64,000 nt of DNA. Source: Pisaster brevispinus. Lineage: Eukaryota > Echinodermata > Asteroidea > Forcipulatida > Asteriidae. Location: the NCBI GenBank assembly GCA_023634235.1, contig JAMKCF010000008.1, positions 3,477,001-3,541,000 on the forward strand. The letters run 5' to 3'. Positions 1 to 12,057 of the stretch are shown piece by piece; within the stretch, counting starts at the first letter, position 1, and each line of letters opens with the position of its first letter. The notes below the pieces were generated by a model that was not told the origin of the DNA, ran no database searches, and saw only the letters and a list, made by a program, of their open reading frames with translations. The position numbers and the translations under genes are program-made.

Positions 1-95
1 ACGACCTCCGAATTAACGTACCGGCGCTCTACCAACTGAGCTATGCAGCCCTATGTTGGCGGTCTCCCTGTTAGTCAATATCTTTGTTTGCGGGT
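1..95 (-). repeat. tRNA-like dispersed element, truncated by the window edge
   Basis: Read on the minus strand, positions 50 to 1 give a tRNA-like 5' half: acceptor strand GGCTGCA, D arm GCTC/GAGC, then an anticodon region with GTT in the anticodon position. The flank to about 95 is the same as that beside the copy at 28747-28818, so this is a dispersed repeat that contains a tRNA-like core, not a stand-alone tRNA gene. Other copies lie at 23114-23248 and 37567-37630. Confidence 0.6.
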
Positions 96-538
96 GGACA
101 GTGTAGCAGTTTCAAGAACACGGAAGGAGGGTTAACCTGTCAAGAAGGGGGGGGAGGCACTGATGACACTTATTATTCTTGAGTAAAAAAATAAGACGCC
201 AACTTTCATAGGATACATTCTGTAGGCGTAATAAGTGCAGAACTAACCATGGCCTCTCTTACGCAAATTGTTTAAATCTCAATTTATTTCACTTAATTGG
301 ATATGAGAAATGAGTTGTGATTAAACAGGTCAATATCACACAAGACGGACTTCCTTTTAGCTAAAGGCTTGCCTCACCATCTACTATTGCATTGAGGGTT
401 GTATTGGTACCGAGTCTTAGCCTGGGTTTCAACACCACAGTTATCATCAAACGCCCATAGTACCAGTGACCGCGAATTAGATTCTTTATATCGTGTTACA
501 CAAAGCTTTAAATCAAGTTTTCGGTTTTGTTTTTGAAG

Positions 539-3004
539 ACTGCGGCGCAAATGTCAGATCCCTGGCCTGCCAGATCTTGGACAACAGCCAAATCTCTCTG
601 CTTGACAACAACGTGCATCTAAATACAAAAGGAGACTCTGACGGTGCAGACGCCAAGTCCAATATCAGGGACACGTGTAACGGCAAGACATCGCTCATAT
701 CATGGTTGGTTTTCAAAATCATTTTGTGTGTGTGTATATATCGGGAGTGTGATATAGGATGTGAAAGATCCAACAGCTAAATGACAATCGAGGGAGTTAT
801 TAACACATATATATTTAACTATCAGCCTGCTTTTCTTTTTATATCGTGACGAAATGGAGGGTCGTAACCACTTATCTGGCTCATTGTGTGTTCTGATATG
901 AAGCACATAATCGTGCCTCCACTTTTATGACGACAGAGAGCCAAATATTGGGTAAATTGCGCATTATTTTTTATCGAATTGTCTAATTTTCCTTTTTATA
1001 TTTTCCTTCAGACAGTCACCTTTATTTTACCCACGCCTTTAAAAAACGCCCAAATGAACATAACACCAGGCACGGATCCGGGGGCCGGGGGCAATTCCCC
1101 CGGGTAATTTTTGAAAATATTTATTTTATTTATTTGTGTTCTTTCTGCCTGTATAAAAATCAGCCACAAGTGTGTGTACTGTGGTTTTTCCCCAGTGGCA
1201 GGATGGATTTCTTCATCCTATGCCATTCTTATTTTTTTCTTTCTGCCCAAATGAATATTTCATGAAACGTCGTTTGTAATTGTTTATATTTGCAACAACA
1301 ACATAAGCATTTAAAAACCTGACGTGCCCAGTTATCCGTGAAAATATATATACTTCATGTCGTTCAAGTGTAAAGACTACACTAAGCTTGAACTTGAGAA
1401 ACGCCAGATATTACACCACTATGTTTTTAATGAAAATGCACGAACCAGATAATGCACCAACCGGATCCAAACGCGAGATTTCTGGGACTAAATGTTTCGT
1501 TGAGTAAAATAAGCAGATTGATATGGATCAAAAGTTCTTAAAAAGTGTGTCTATTTCTCAGCTTTTAGGCACACGAATTAAAAGGCTTGATTTTCCACCC
1601 TTTAAAACGCCAAAAGCTCAGAGCTTCCGGGGCTTCACAAACAAACAACCCAACACCCCAACAAACAAACAAACAAACACCCCAACACCCCCAACAAACA
1701 AACAAACAAACAACCCAACACCCCAACAAACAAACAAACAAACAAACACCCCAACAACCCAACAAACAAACAAACAAACACCCAACACCCCCAAAAACCA
1801 AACAAACAAACAAACACCCCAACACCCCAACAAACAAACAAACAGCCCGACAGACAGACAGACATGCTTAGGAGAGCTACATTGTGGGCTTTCCACAGGT
1901 GTTGTCTATGATCCCTTTTCTTTAATCTTTCCTGTTAAAAACATTGTGGGCACAGCCTCACAATGTAAAAAAAGCCCACAACTACACATCCTACCTAAAA
2001 CTCACCCCACAATGTATCTCTCGTCCGCCCAGACCGACAGACAGACAGACAAACAAACAAACAAACAACATCTGTCATTGCAACATCTTTTCTGTTTTTA
2101 GTTACAGTTGTGATGAGGGAAGTGCACCCGGCGGCTCGGTGTGTTTAAGCGAGAAAGTGCTAGAGTACATTCTGTCTCTGGCAAACGAGGGACATAGCTT
2201 CCGGGTTTGTATAGTAATAATTAAACATGTTAAATTTATTTCATCTATATTCATATATTGACACTAATGAATCCATGTCCAATGTTCCAAAAGTTAAAGT
2301 GGTCATACCTAGTTTGGACCTGCCCATGCAGGGTTTTTTTTGTGTCTCGATTTGTGTCTCGGTGAATGTTTTTGTTTATAAATAAGCACGCGGTACCAGA
2401 TAGTATAAAGTACATCAGCTGACACATTTGCACGGACATTTTTATCGGACGCAACATTAACACGCTGCTTGGACATAACTTCCTCGACTGACCGAGTACT
2501 GTCAGATTAGCGCAATGTGGAATACCGACTAAACGAGAAAGGTGACACTGGGAATACCTGCGTTTTAGCTTGTGTAAATAAGCATGAATGACGAACGTAG
2601 AATCTCCAGCCGGATTCTAACTGCCACCCTCCATGGAGGCCGCGGCTCCAAATATTTACCATCATTTTGATGAACATTAACAGACACATTAAAATGTGTT
2701 AAATTGGTAAAATAGTGTGCAAGAATATTGCAGTCTTGACGTTACGTTATGGTATGGTGGTATGGTACGGATAACAATGAGCAATTTCGATTTTTCCCTC
2801 CTTCAGGTGAATGCCATTACTGGTGCATGTCATAAGACTGACTCTTTGCACTACCAAGGTACAGCCGTGGATCTTCAGATTGGTAGCTCATCAGACTATA
2901 CGGCATGGCAGAAGAAATGTGATGATTTGGGCGGTATTGAGAATCTGGGACCGGGCATCGCAGGCCACAACGGCCATACTCACTGTGCGTTTAATAACAA
3001 TTAG
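539..3004 (+). CDS. Secreted-type zinc DD-peptidase/Hedgehog-fold (M15-like) protein, last three exons
   Basis: Three exons join in phase: 539-704, 2102-2204 and 2807-3004 (stop TAG). The 539 acceptor is the weakest junction. The product ends with SLHYQGTAVDL followed about 40 residues later by GHNGHTHCAF. This is the His-x6-Asp ... His pattern of zinc ligands in M15 D-Ala-D-Ala carboxypeptidases and the Hedgehog N-domain fold. Upstream, NIRDTCNG and APGGSVCLSEK resemble the leading part of bacterial and invertebrate proteins of this class, and several cysteines suggest secretion. The 5' end with any signal peptide is not found: it lies either left of the window or in 1-538. Peptidase activity on peptidoglycan is inferred from the family, not shown. 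The first intron contains CAAA-rich repeats, and a decayed copy of the last exon follows the stop. Confidence 0.7.
1636..2070 (+). repeat. CAAA/CCCAACA-rich low-complexity tracts in an intron
   Basis: Positions 1636-1866 alternate AAAC tetranucleotides with CCCAACACC blocks and end in CAGA repeats. A second tract, (CAGA)n(CAAA)n, lies at 2034-2070. All of it lies in the intron between the first two visible exons of the M15-like gene. Long open frames on both strands here are simple-repeat artefacts. Confidence 0.85.
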
Positions 3005-3130
3005 ATTCATTAGCATACGATACGAATAGGTATAGTTTAATTAATCATTTCATAAAAAATTAGGTAACCGTAAATATTTCACGAGCATATTATTTTTTTG
3101 TTATTTGTTCATCGATTATAACAATCCACA

Positions 3131-3310
3131 CAGGGACCGTACAACGACCCGAACCACAAAACTCATATTCACTGCCAGTTTTAAAACATTAAGATTCATG
3201 GCATGGCCTATTAAAAAGCTAATTCAATAAACATTTCATAAAAATTAGGTAACCTCACAGAAGTCACTAGCATATTTGTTTTTTGTTCTAGTTCAGCGGG
3301 TATAAAAATC
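3131..3310 (+). pseudogene. Decayed tandem duplicate of the last M15-like exon end
   Basis: Positions 3134-3184 translate to a peptide ending NHKTHIHCQF plus a stop. It aligns with the true exon end NGHTHCAFNNN plus stop at 2960-3004. The following DNA (the motif TTTCATAAAAATTAGGTAAC, then GTTCAGCG...TATAAAAATCCACAC) also repeats the sequence just after the true stop at 3047-3140. The unit is about 190 bp. Only the tail of the exon is present, so this is a partial copy and probably not a functional exon, although the second HxH-containing tail still ends in an in-frame stop. Confidence 0.6.
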
Positions 3311-3579
3311 CACACATGTCGCAAATAACTATGAACAGACCTAAAACAGGTACTTCTCCAGAGCAAAGTTTTATTTTCAATCACTGTGCTTTCGAATTCA
3401 CACCTTCACCAGGGTCATAGGCTAAGCTTGTTTTAAATTGTCATTGTAATAAATGTCTCCAAAACATTGAGACTTCAAAACATTCCGGCCTCTAATTTTT
3501 CTACAGGAACCAGAAAAATAATACAACGCTAGTGGCACTTTGGTTCGCAGATCCTATACTAACGGTATTTAGGGATATT

Positions 3580-6500
3580 TTGTTGTAGTGCGCACTGTGA
3601 TATTGGGGGTACCGTATTTTATGTAGAAGTAAAAAGAAGTAAGAAGCAGTAGTTATTTTCAATAGGTCAATAATAGAGGGAAGTTAACAAATGTAATGCA
3701 CGTTTAACGTACCGTAGTCATACTCATATGATTTGCTGTATTGTTGTTTCTTTTTTCTCGCTGTCGGGTATTGGTATTTGGGTCTTATTTAAAATATTAC
3801 ACCTGCCATATAAGGATAAAAGCAAGGAATTTGGAACAAAGTCAAATATGTGATGGCCCAGGGCCAACTGCAGCCTATAACTTATTTTTCACGACAAACT
3901 CTGGCTGTGTGCCACATTTTGTTTGTAAAATGGACAATTCCCCAAATATTTTCCCAATCTGCCCCAAAGCACCTTTGTTGTTTGCTTGACAACTATAATC
4001 GGGTGCAAACAGACATTGTCGGTATGAAAAGCGTTAAGCTTCTGATTTTGCTCGTATTTTGAAGAAAAAAAATGTGGGCATTGTGTTTTAACAGTAGACT
4101 GTTCATACTTGGCTTTTATATCATAAACCTTTTGTGAAATAACATTCCGTAGGCTATTATAGGCCCCCCTAGTCATGCATAAAAATAAATCAAACAAATA
4201 CGACCGCTTTTTTGTAACCAGGGTCTGAAAAACAGCAATGTTTTATGTTCTGACTGTGCAGGGTGGTGGAACACGACGGAACCCCAAATTTGACAGCAAG
4301 TTTCACTTGCACTTGTTGAGCATATTTCAAAAAATCAGTATAGCCTAACGGCATTGAATTAAAGTGACGAATCACATGATTGCAAATGCATGTTAACGTT
4401 TTGTTTTGATGTGAATTTAATGTGGTAAACCTGTTGAATTTGCTGATTTTTCTGAGTGCATAAATTTGTAACAACCTGATATCAGATTGAGGTAGCAAAA
4501 AATATCGTGCCTGCTGTATATGCAAATGAAGGATCGCGTCGATTTTCGCGATTACCGTACCCCGCGTGGCAGTGAGGTTTCGTACACCAACATCAAGTGA
4601 TCAAACAATGGTTGTTTTTTGTTTCTTTTAAACAAATGTTTTATGACGAGTTTGAAGCGGGTTACACCTTTCTCGATTTCTAGTTCTTACTTTTATGTTA
4701 GGTTTGTTTTTCAATCCACCGTTGCATCTCATCTCTCGAGGTTTTGCTCATGTTGTAAAAATCTGTAAGTGACGCAGCCTGTGAGGTTTTGAACAAACAG
4801 AATATGAAGCAACTTTACTATTCACTATTAAACTATCTTATAAGGAAACAAAAACGGTATCGACTATTGCAGTTCAATTGCGATATTGCATATTGTTTTT
4901 TCTAGTTCAGCGGTTATAAAATCCACACACGTCGAAAATAATTATGAACAGACTTAAAACAGGTACTTTTCCACTGTGATATTGGGGGTACCGTATTTTA
5001 TGTAGAAGTAAAAAAAATAAAAATAAAATAAGAAGCAGTAGTTTTTTACAATAGGTCAATAATAGAGGGAAGTTAACGAATGTCATGCATGTTTAACGTA
5101 CCGTAGTCATACTCATATGATTTGCTGTATTGTTGTTTCTTTTTTCTCGCTGTCGGGTATTGGTATTTGGGTCTTATTTAAAATATTACACCTGCCATAT
5201 AAGGATAAAAGCAAGGAATTTGGAACAAAGTCAAATATGTGATGGCCCAGGGCCAACTGCAGCCTATAACAAACATTGTCGGTATGAAAAGCGTTAAGCT
5301 TCTGATTTTGCTCGTATTTTGAAGAAAAAAAATGTGGGCATTGTGTTTTAACAGTAGACTGTTTTTCACTTGGCTTTTATATCATAAACCTTTTGTGAAA
5401 TAACATTCCGTAGGCTATTATAGGCCCCCCTAGTCATGCATAAAAATAAATCAAACAAATACGACCGCTTTTTTGTAACCAGGGTCTGAAAAACAGCAAT
5501 GTTTTATGTTCTGACTGTGCAGGGTGGTGGAACACGACGGAACCCCAAATTTGACAGCAAGTTTCACTTGCACTTGTTGAGCATATTTCAAAAAATCAGT
5601 ATAGCCTAACGGCATTGAATTAAAGTGACGAATCACATGATTGCAAATGCATGTTAACGTTTTGTTTTGATGTGAATTTAATGTGGTAAACCTGTTGAAT
5701 TTGCTGATTTTTCTGAGTGCATAAATTTGTAACAACCTGATATCAGATTGAGGTAGCAAAAAATATCGTGCCTGCTGTATATGCAAATGAAGGATCGCGT
5801 CGATTTTCGCGATTACCGTACCCCGCGTGGCAGTGAGGTTTCGTACACCATAGACAATAGGTCAATAATAGAGGGAAGTTAACGAATGTCATGCATGTTT
5901 AACGTACCGTAGTCATACTCATATGATTTGCTGTATTGTTGTTTCTTTTTTCTCGCTGTCGGGTATTGGTATTTGGGTCTTATTTAAAATATTACACCTG
6001 CCATATAAGGATAAAAGCAAGGAATTTGGAACAAAGTCAAATATGTGATGGCCCAGGGCCACCTGTAGCCTTATATATTTTTCACGACAAACTCTGGCTG
6101 TGTGCCACATTTTGTTTGTAAAAATGGACAATTCCCCCAAATATTTTCCCAATCTTCCCCAAAGCACCTCTGTTGTTTGCTAGACAACTATAATCGGGTG
6201 CAAACAAACATTGTCGGTATGAAAAGCGTTAAGCTTCCCGATTTTGTTCGTATTTTGAAAAACAAAAATTGGGCATTGGTTTCTTAACAGTAGACTGTTT
6301 TATACTTGGCTTTTATATCATAAACCTCAGCCATACTCTGACTGTGGGCCAAATTCAACGCTTATAATGTCAATGATGCACAACTCACAGTCTTTTTCCA
6401 CGATCTACTCCAAAGCACCTCCGTTGTTTGCTCTATAATCGGGTGTAACTCATACAATGCTCGTACCTTTTAGAAAACATTTTGGGCTTCGTGTTTTACT

Positions 6501-6760
6501 AGATTGGGAGTCTATATTTGGCCTTTTGTAACGTACATCTTTTGTGAAATTACATTCCGTAGACTATAGGCTAGTTATGCATATAATTAAAAAAAAAACC
6601 AACCAAACAAACCATAACGGCTGGTTGATATTTTTTACCATGTTCCAAACTGAAGGACACAAAAATGTCCACACCAAAGTATGGTGGAAAACGAAGTAAC
6701 CCGGCATTTGACAGCAAGTGACACCTGTACTTGTTGAGCATATTTTTATATAAACAAATT
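3580..6760. repeat. Tandem array of ~0.5-1-kb units, four copies of decreasing completeness
   Basis: Unit A (about 3590-4590) recurs almost identically as unit B (about 4970-5850). Unit B lacks about 135 bp of A (roughly 3878-4011). Unit C (about 5855-6340) matches the first part of A and retains the segment missing from B. Unit D (about 6340-6760) is a diverged remnant that still carries the TGACAGCAAGT...CACTTGTTGAGCATATTT block. The 111-codon minus-strand frames at 4190-4525 and 5451-5786 are identical because they lie in units A and B, and nothing suggests they code. DNA just before units A and B resembles the flank of the M15-like exon copy, so the array may have grown from that duplication. 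Confidence 0.75.
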
Positions 6761-7375
6761 TCGATTCAATTCAAATCGACATTAAATCAAGGTGAAAAAG
6801 AACAATAAACAAACTTAAATAAATTATTGAAATCGAAGACAAGCAAGAACTGATTGAGAGAAAAAAAATAATGAAAATAAAATAAAATAATGAAATGGAT
6901 ACGGAGCAAACTAACAATACATGGGAGCATTTGAGTCGCGAAATTTAATAAGAAAAATTCGAGTCAAACCTCGGTTAATTTGCGACTTATGGGGGCTATA
7001 AATTGTCGAAGTTTGACAAGACAAATGACGACAAAAATGACGACATAAATATTCATGCTCAGAGGTAAGCGATGAACATTGTCTGCTGCCACCTATCGTT
7101 CCCAAGTCTCCCATTAGCCCGAAAGTGGAGTTATATACCTCTCTCTCCCATCTCCACAAAAAAAACCACCCAAACAATGAACAGAAAACTAAAAAGAACG
7201 GACAAATGAAACAGACAACGTTCAGTTTATTTATTTAGTTAGTTACCCTGCGCCGATGTGTGAAACAGCACTGAAACTCGAAACTTTATCCCTGTGCATT
7301 TTATTAGGCCTACATCAAGTAAGGTAATACTTTCCCCATCGAAGCTGGGTTTGGGTATTTCAGATGAAAACAATG
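6761..7375. other. AT-rich intergenic stretch, no gene seen
   Basis: The stretch has A-rich runs and several in-frame stops in all frames. No coding signature, RNA gene or clear repeat unit is visible. Confidence 0.5.
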
Positions 7376-8850
7376 TTTATTTTTTTTCTGCTAGGGTCGA
7401 AACGTCAGGCCACTAACTATTTGTTGCATTTATTTTCTTAGTCAGATTAAAGACGCAGGCTCGTCAATTGAGCAAACGACAAATTCGTGCCACGAAAAGT
7501 CACCTTTGAACCCTGAACATTCGGCCATCCGGCCTGCCCAGTGCATGCAGCTCACAAACCCAAAGGGTGCGGTGAGGAGACACACAGCTGTGTGCCAGCG
7601 CAGTTTAAAAATAGTACAGAGCACGCGCGCGATGTTTGAGTATGATCACGTGACGAGTCAGCGACGCGCTGTATTTGAAACGCTCATTAGATATGCAGCT
7701 ACTTAGAAAATAGTGGTAGCGCATAGAGATAGCATAATGCATGATTGATAAACAATAAGCTGAGTACTGCCAAAGCAACCTCTTCCCTAGGGTGTGTCGA
7801 GCAGTACGAGGTTGACTGCTCTCTCACCCTGGTATTGGAACATTTGCATATCCAAAAATTGTGGATACGTATGCAAATTAGAATAGTCTGGCTGCATATC
7901 GAAATTCACATCTTCGCCGTTTATAGTCTCGTGGTCCGGTACCAGATTTAGTAGCTTGTATGTATTGGAAACATGTACATGTGCTAATGCAATGTTGTTG
8001 TCCAATCGGGGTCCAAGTGAGGAGTTTCCATCCCAGGGTTTACTATTTACAAACATGGTTGGAAATAAAGTAAACCATGGGGACGAGGTTGCTTTGGTAC
8101 TGCCTGCAAGAATAATGGCCATACGAACAAACACACCTCTTAGTTTACCTCTTAGTGAACACCTCTCACGAAATAAGAGGAAAACCACTCAATTTTGAGG
8201 GATATTTGTGTGCGTATACTACTTTTAAAACACCTTTCCAGCCCAATTCATTTCACAACAAACGCTTTTTACAGCCCGAGGCATCCAATCCGAAGGCAAC
8301 GTGCCCCTAGCCTTTAATGTGGGCGACCCGTTAACAGAAATATGGAACAAAAATGGAAAGCCGCGTTCGCATTGGACTTTGGGGTCTGGTAACTTACCGG
8401 GCCGGTAAGTAACTTACTTACCGGCCCGGTAAGTTAACAGCTGTTCGCACTTGGATGAATTTGTGTCCGGTAACTTAATACCAGGGACGCCGCGTAGATT
8501 GACAAATTAGATCGAGAGGGCGCCCTCCCTGACCGTTAAGTTACCGGCTGGTGCGTTCGCATTGGACTTCTTGTCCCTGTTAGGTTAACATTGTTAAGTT
8601 ACCGCGACTCGAATCGGCCCGTTAAGTTAACAGCGCTGTGGCGGTAATTTACCACCCCAGTAAGTTACCGGCTGTTCGCACTTGGACTTAATATCGGTAA
8701 GTTAACAATTTGCGGCGGTAAGTTAACCATGTTAAGTCCAATGCGAACGCGGCTTTAGCTGTTGCAAACTGCTTACCAACCAAAAGGACCTATGGTATAA
8801 ATGTAAACAAATAGTTAGTGGCCTGACGGGCAGAGTCTTTCTCGAAGGCT
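7376..8850. mobile_element. Putative non-autonomous element bounded by inverted repeats
   Basis: About 7393-7425 contains CGTCAGGCCACTAACTATTT. The reverse complement of this occurs at about 8806-8828, with partial similarity continuing outwards (GAGAAAGACT/CTGC...GTC). Related end sequence recurs near 35000 and 45180, so it is a dispersed family. The interior holds no recognisable transposase. A minus-strand frame at 7787-8188 (133 codons) gives no family match that I recognise. The palindromic MITE at 8357-8756 is nested near the right end. Confidence 0.4.
8357..8756. mobile_element. Palindromic MITE with perfect 23-bp terminal inverted repeats
   Basis: The ends 8357-8379 and 8734-8756 are exact reverse complements, starting AAAGCCGCGTTCGCATTGGA. 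The interior is built from repeated GTTAAGTTACCG-type words in both orientations, including a strong palindrome of GGTAAGT and ACTTACC around 8390-8437. Further internal copies of the terminal word TTCGCATTGGACTT occur near 8560. No target-site duplication is obvious. It carries no ORF. Confidence 0.75.
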
Positions 8851-9374
8851 AAATATAAAACAAATACAAGTTGTGGTTCGTCTGCCATCCAGTTATCGCA
8901 ACTGGTTTACGAGTCTTGATGATTACAGTTGTTGTTTTTATATTTGTTTAATCATTTTTTTTTTTCAAAAAAAGTTTTTTTTGGGTGGAACTTAAACTCA
9001 TTTGTTTATGTCAGCATTAAGTTTATAACAACAATTTATGTAATAATTTGTTAAAACTTTATTTCAATACGTGTTTTTGTTGTTTACGTATTTTATTGTT
9101 ATTATTTTTCAGGGGGAATGGGTCTCATATTATCTTCATGGGAATTACAACCCTTAAATTTTATTATACGAATTCGTCAAGACAATACATTTTAAGGATC
9201 AAGCATAGATGAAAACCAAACTTATTTTTAACCCGGCCTTCACTACTAGTCTCGGCATTAATTTTTTTTCTGCGCAATTTTACAGGCAATTAAAAACCCT
9301 GTGCTGTACACGTGATCATTTCAATAAAGTATTTTGGACCGTCGTGTCAACTTGTCCAAGTTCTCTCTCAGACT

Positions 9375-11051
9375 ATGAAGATAATGCCGTCGTGCTGGAA
9401 ACCAACGAGACGAGTTGTGGGATTTGATGCCCTGTATTTGGTGTTACTCGTTGGTACCTTCGGACATGCTGCCTGTGAGATAACAGGTACGTATTTTACA
9501 TGTTTTGTGGAGTACAGTCTTCCAACGGGTTTAGTCAGTGTGGATTTAAAAGCTACTTTCTAAGTGATTGAGAATTTATCCTGCGACCTATTTAGGCGAA
9601 ACGGATATTACCGTATCATTCACTGTAAAAAAAAGACGTATTTTTACGGAAACATTTAACGGAAACTCGTCAGTAAATTTGGCATTATACGGCATTTTGC
9701 ATTCCCTACGGCAAAGTGAGCACTAAAGTCCATATTTTTACGGGGAAAGTTTGACGGCCAGTTTTAAGATTGGATTATGATTTTTCCGATAATTATCATT
9801 TATTATTACGAAAACAGCAAGCCTGTGTATTTCAACCATGATTCTGTTAATTTACCGTAAGCGGTGGCGGATTCAGGGTGGGCGCAGCGCCCCCCCCCCT
9901 CCTCTCCTCCCTCCCCAATCTCCGCTGACTGAAAACAAAATGAATTGAATCGCACATAAATCAGGTTCCTAATTTCAAAACGGGTTTTAAAAAAAAATCT
10001 GTAAATTTTTCTGAATGTCCTGTAGATTGCACCAGAGAGCATCTAGTTTGGACACAAATTTCCCGAGGCCATAAAGCGGGCCCCGACCCCATACCACGAT
10101 CAACTTATCACATTAATCAACAGCAGGATTCAGCATGCACCGTAACTACAAGGGGAAGTTTTAGGGAGCACTATTTTCTTCTAGGGGGACTTCTGGTAAA
10201 TTGTCTGTTTGCTTTTTTTTTTGCAGAGTGCATGTGGAAACAATCTTCATCATTTTGTTTTTTATATAAAAGATATTGTAACTAATAATTGTTGAACTTT
10301 CTTCCCCCCCCCCCGCAAAGACACGTGCCAGCAGCAATATTGCCATTATTATTGTATTACTTCACTGTTGCATTCAGAAGGCTAAATTAGGCTTGGTATA
10401 ATTTGTGCATACAATATTGCCATATTGTATTGCTTCACTGTTGCAAAAGGCTAAATTAGGCATGGTATTATTGTGCATAAAAAAAAAACCAACTGGCCAT
10501 CTCCGCTTGGTCAACTTGTTGCCAATGGACTAGAAAACGATCTGCAAACCTTTAGCGGGGGATTCAAAGGTCAAATTGATTTCGTGATACACTCATTTTT
10601 TTTCCAATAGACAGAGTCCATATAAAAGTGCACACCTTACAAGTCTCTAACCTTACGGTCAAATGGTGTAAAATGCCACTTGAATGGTATCAAACATAGT
10701 GCCAATTTACACCAGTTTAACACTTAAAATCCCCCACTTTTTTTTTTAAATTGGCCCGGGAAAACATAGTTTGAGAACAAATTGTTGGGTTTTATTTTCA
10801 TTTTCAAAGATGCCTCGATGAAGACTCAAGTTTTCAGCAGGCTCTGTGAAGGACAGTGACTGGGTCACCGTGACCCACTCTCAACAATAACAGCAACGAG
10901 TCACTTACGATGTGCCCAGTACTGCACGAACAACGCCGAGTGTCTGTCGTTCGACTTCGCACAAAGCAAAGGTCAATGCAACCTATATAACCTAAAGTCA
11001 ACCGACATCGAGCCGACCGAAGACGAGGACTACAGTTTCTTTGGGTCTTAA
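9375..11051 (+). CDS. Small secreted PAN/apple-domain protein
   Basis: Exon 1 (9375-9486) starts at an ATG and encodes a basic N-terminus, then a hydrophobic signal-type core (LYLVLLVGTFG) ending HAACEIT. It splices in phase 1 to 10810-10845, giving DASMKTQVFSRL. A third piece, 10894-11051, encodes a cysteine pattern typical of PAN/apple domains (CAQYC...AECLSFDF...GQCNLYN) and ends in TAA after YSFFGS. Joining the last two pieces needs a 48-nt intron (10846-10893, GTGAAG...AACAG), which restores a continuous PAN fold of about 100 aa in total. The alternative is that the 48 nt is an insertion and the gene is broken. PAN domains bind proteins or carbohydrates, but no ligand can be named. The 1.3-kb intron is repeat-rich. 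Confidence 0.55.
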
Positions 11052-12057
11052 ATTACTTAATAGCTTATAATTGGTATTGTAATTGTGTCAATTTTGTTCA
11101 GTTCAATTTCTACATTTTGTTCAGTACTTTGCAGTAGTTTATGAAAGGCACTTTATAAATTGCACTGTTACCGGTTCCGATTAATAGTTAAGATTTTCCC
11201 GGTAATTTTTAGCCAAAATCCCCCGCCTATTTCACTTTCACTTATTCGTGTAAAAGTGATTTAGCCTCTTCAGTTGAAACCAACATTCGCGTTCACTTAA
11301 CGCCATACATACATGTATATAGCACTGTAGTCAATTAAACTTGTAAACTTTTTCGCTGAGCAAAATCGGCATCCAATTTAGCGGAGTTGTATGATGCAAC
11401 TATAGTACCCATTCAGGTAAATGGTGCAAGACTTGAATCTCTGGGGTCGGGTTGAATTTCAATCGTCAAAAGAAGGGTGCCAAGAAGAAGCGAGAATACA
11501 TGACAAAATTAGTATTTTTAAAATATTTTTTAATTTTTAAATATATTTTTTTTATGGGGGGGGATTGCGGCTTCAAAAAAAAGGTGAGGAAGGGGATGAT
11601 CAACTGGCGGTTTTTATTAACTTGAGTGGACTCATTTACTCATCAACTTGAATGATAGATAACAAATCTGACATCATGCGGTGTACCCATCTGCACAGGC
11701 AAACGAGCACGCGGCGATTCTGTACACAGTTGTGACACCAATCCATGTAAAAAAAAACTTGCAGTTGATTGGTGCTAAATGGCTGGATCACTCGCTGGAA
11801 AATATCACCAAGAGTCGAAGGGTTAACTCCCGTTTTGCCCTAGCAGTATGGGTCCATTTTGTTTATTATATTTACAACAGCTGGTTGTCTTTCTTTGAAA
11901 ATAACTTAACGAATTTATTTACAGGTCTTCAGTGTTCAGTTTTAATATTTGAACATCTGCCCTTGCCCAATATGAGTCAATATTACAAATAACACAACCA
12001 AAACAATGTAGTATTTTCCTTTGATCACTTACCAAATCACAAACAGTGTTGGTGTCT
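11052..12057. other. Intergenic stretch between the PAN gene and the NDUFAF6 3' end
   Basis: AT-rich, with poly-A and poly-T runs. A plus-strand open stretch at 11681-11992 has one coding-like segment (ANEHAAILYTVVTP...GAKWLDHSLENI) but no convincing exon partners or family, so it is left uncalled. The 3' UTR of NDUFAF6 (minus strand) should lie within its right part. Confidence 0.4.

Noticed and set aside
1523..2101. 192-codon NKQTNK-rich frame and its antisense CLFVCL frames
   Set aside because: They come from CAAA-type simple repeats within an intron. The only real coding part is 2102-2204, in another frame.
4190..5786. Identical 111-codon minus-strand frames at 4190-4525 and 5451-5786
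   Set aside because: Identity is explained by the tandem repeat units. There is no conserved domain and no splice context.
7787..8188. 133-codon minus-strand frame
   Set aside because: The composition looks vaguely coding, but no family was recognised and it lies inside a repeat-bounded element.
11681..11992. 103-codon plus-strand frame with an exon-like beginning
   Set aside because: There is a possible acceptor at about 11699, but no partner exon and no recognised domain. It could be a gene relic.
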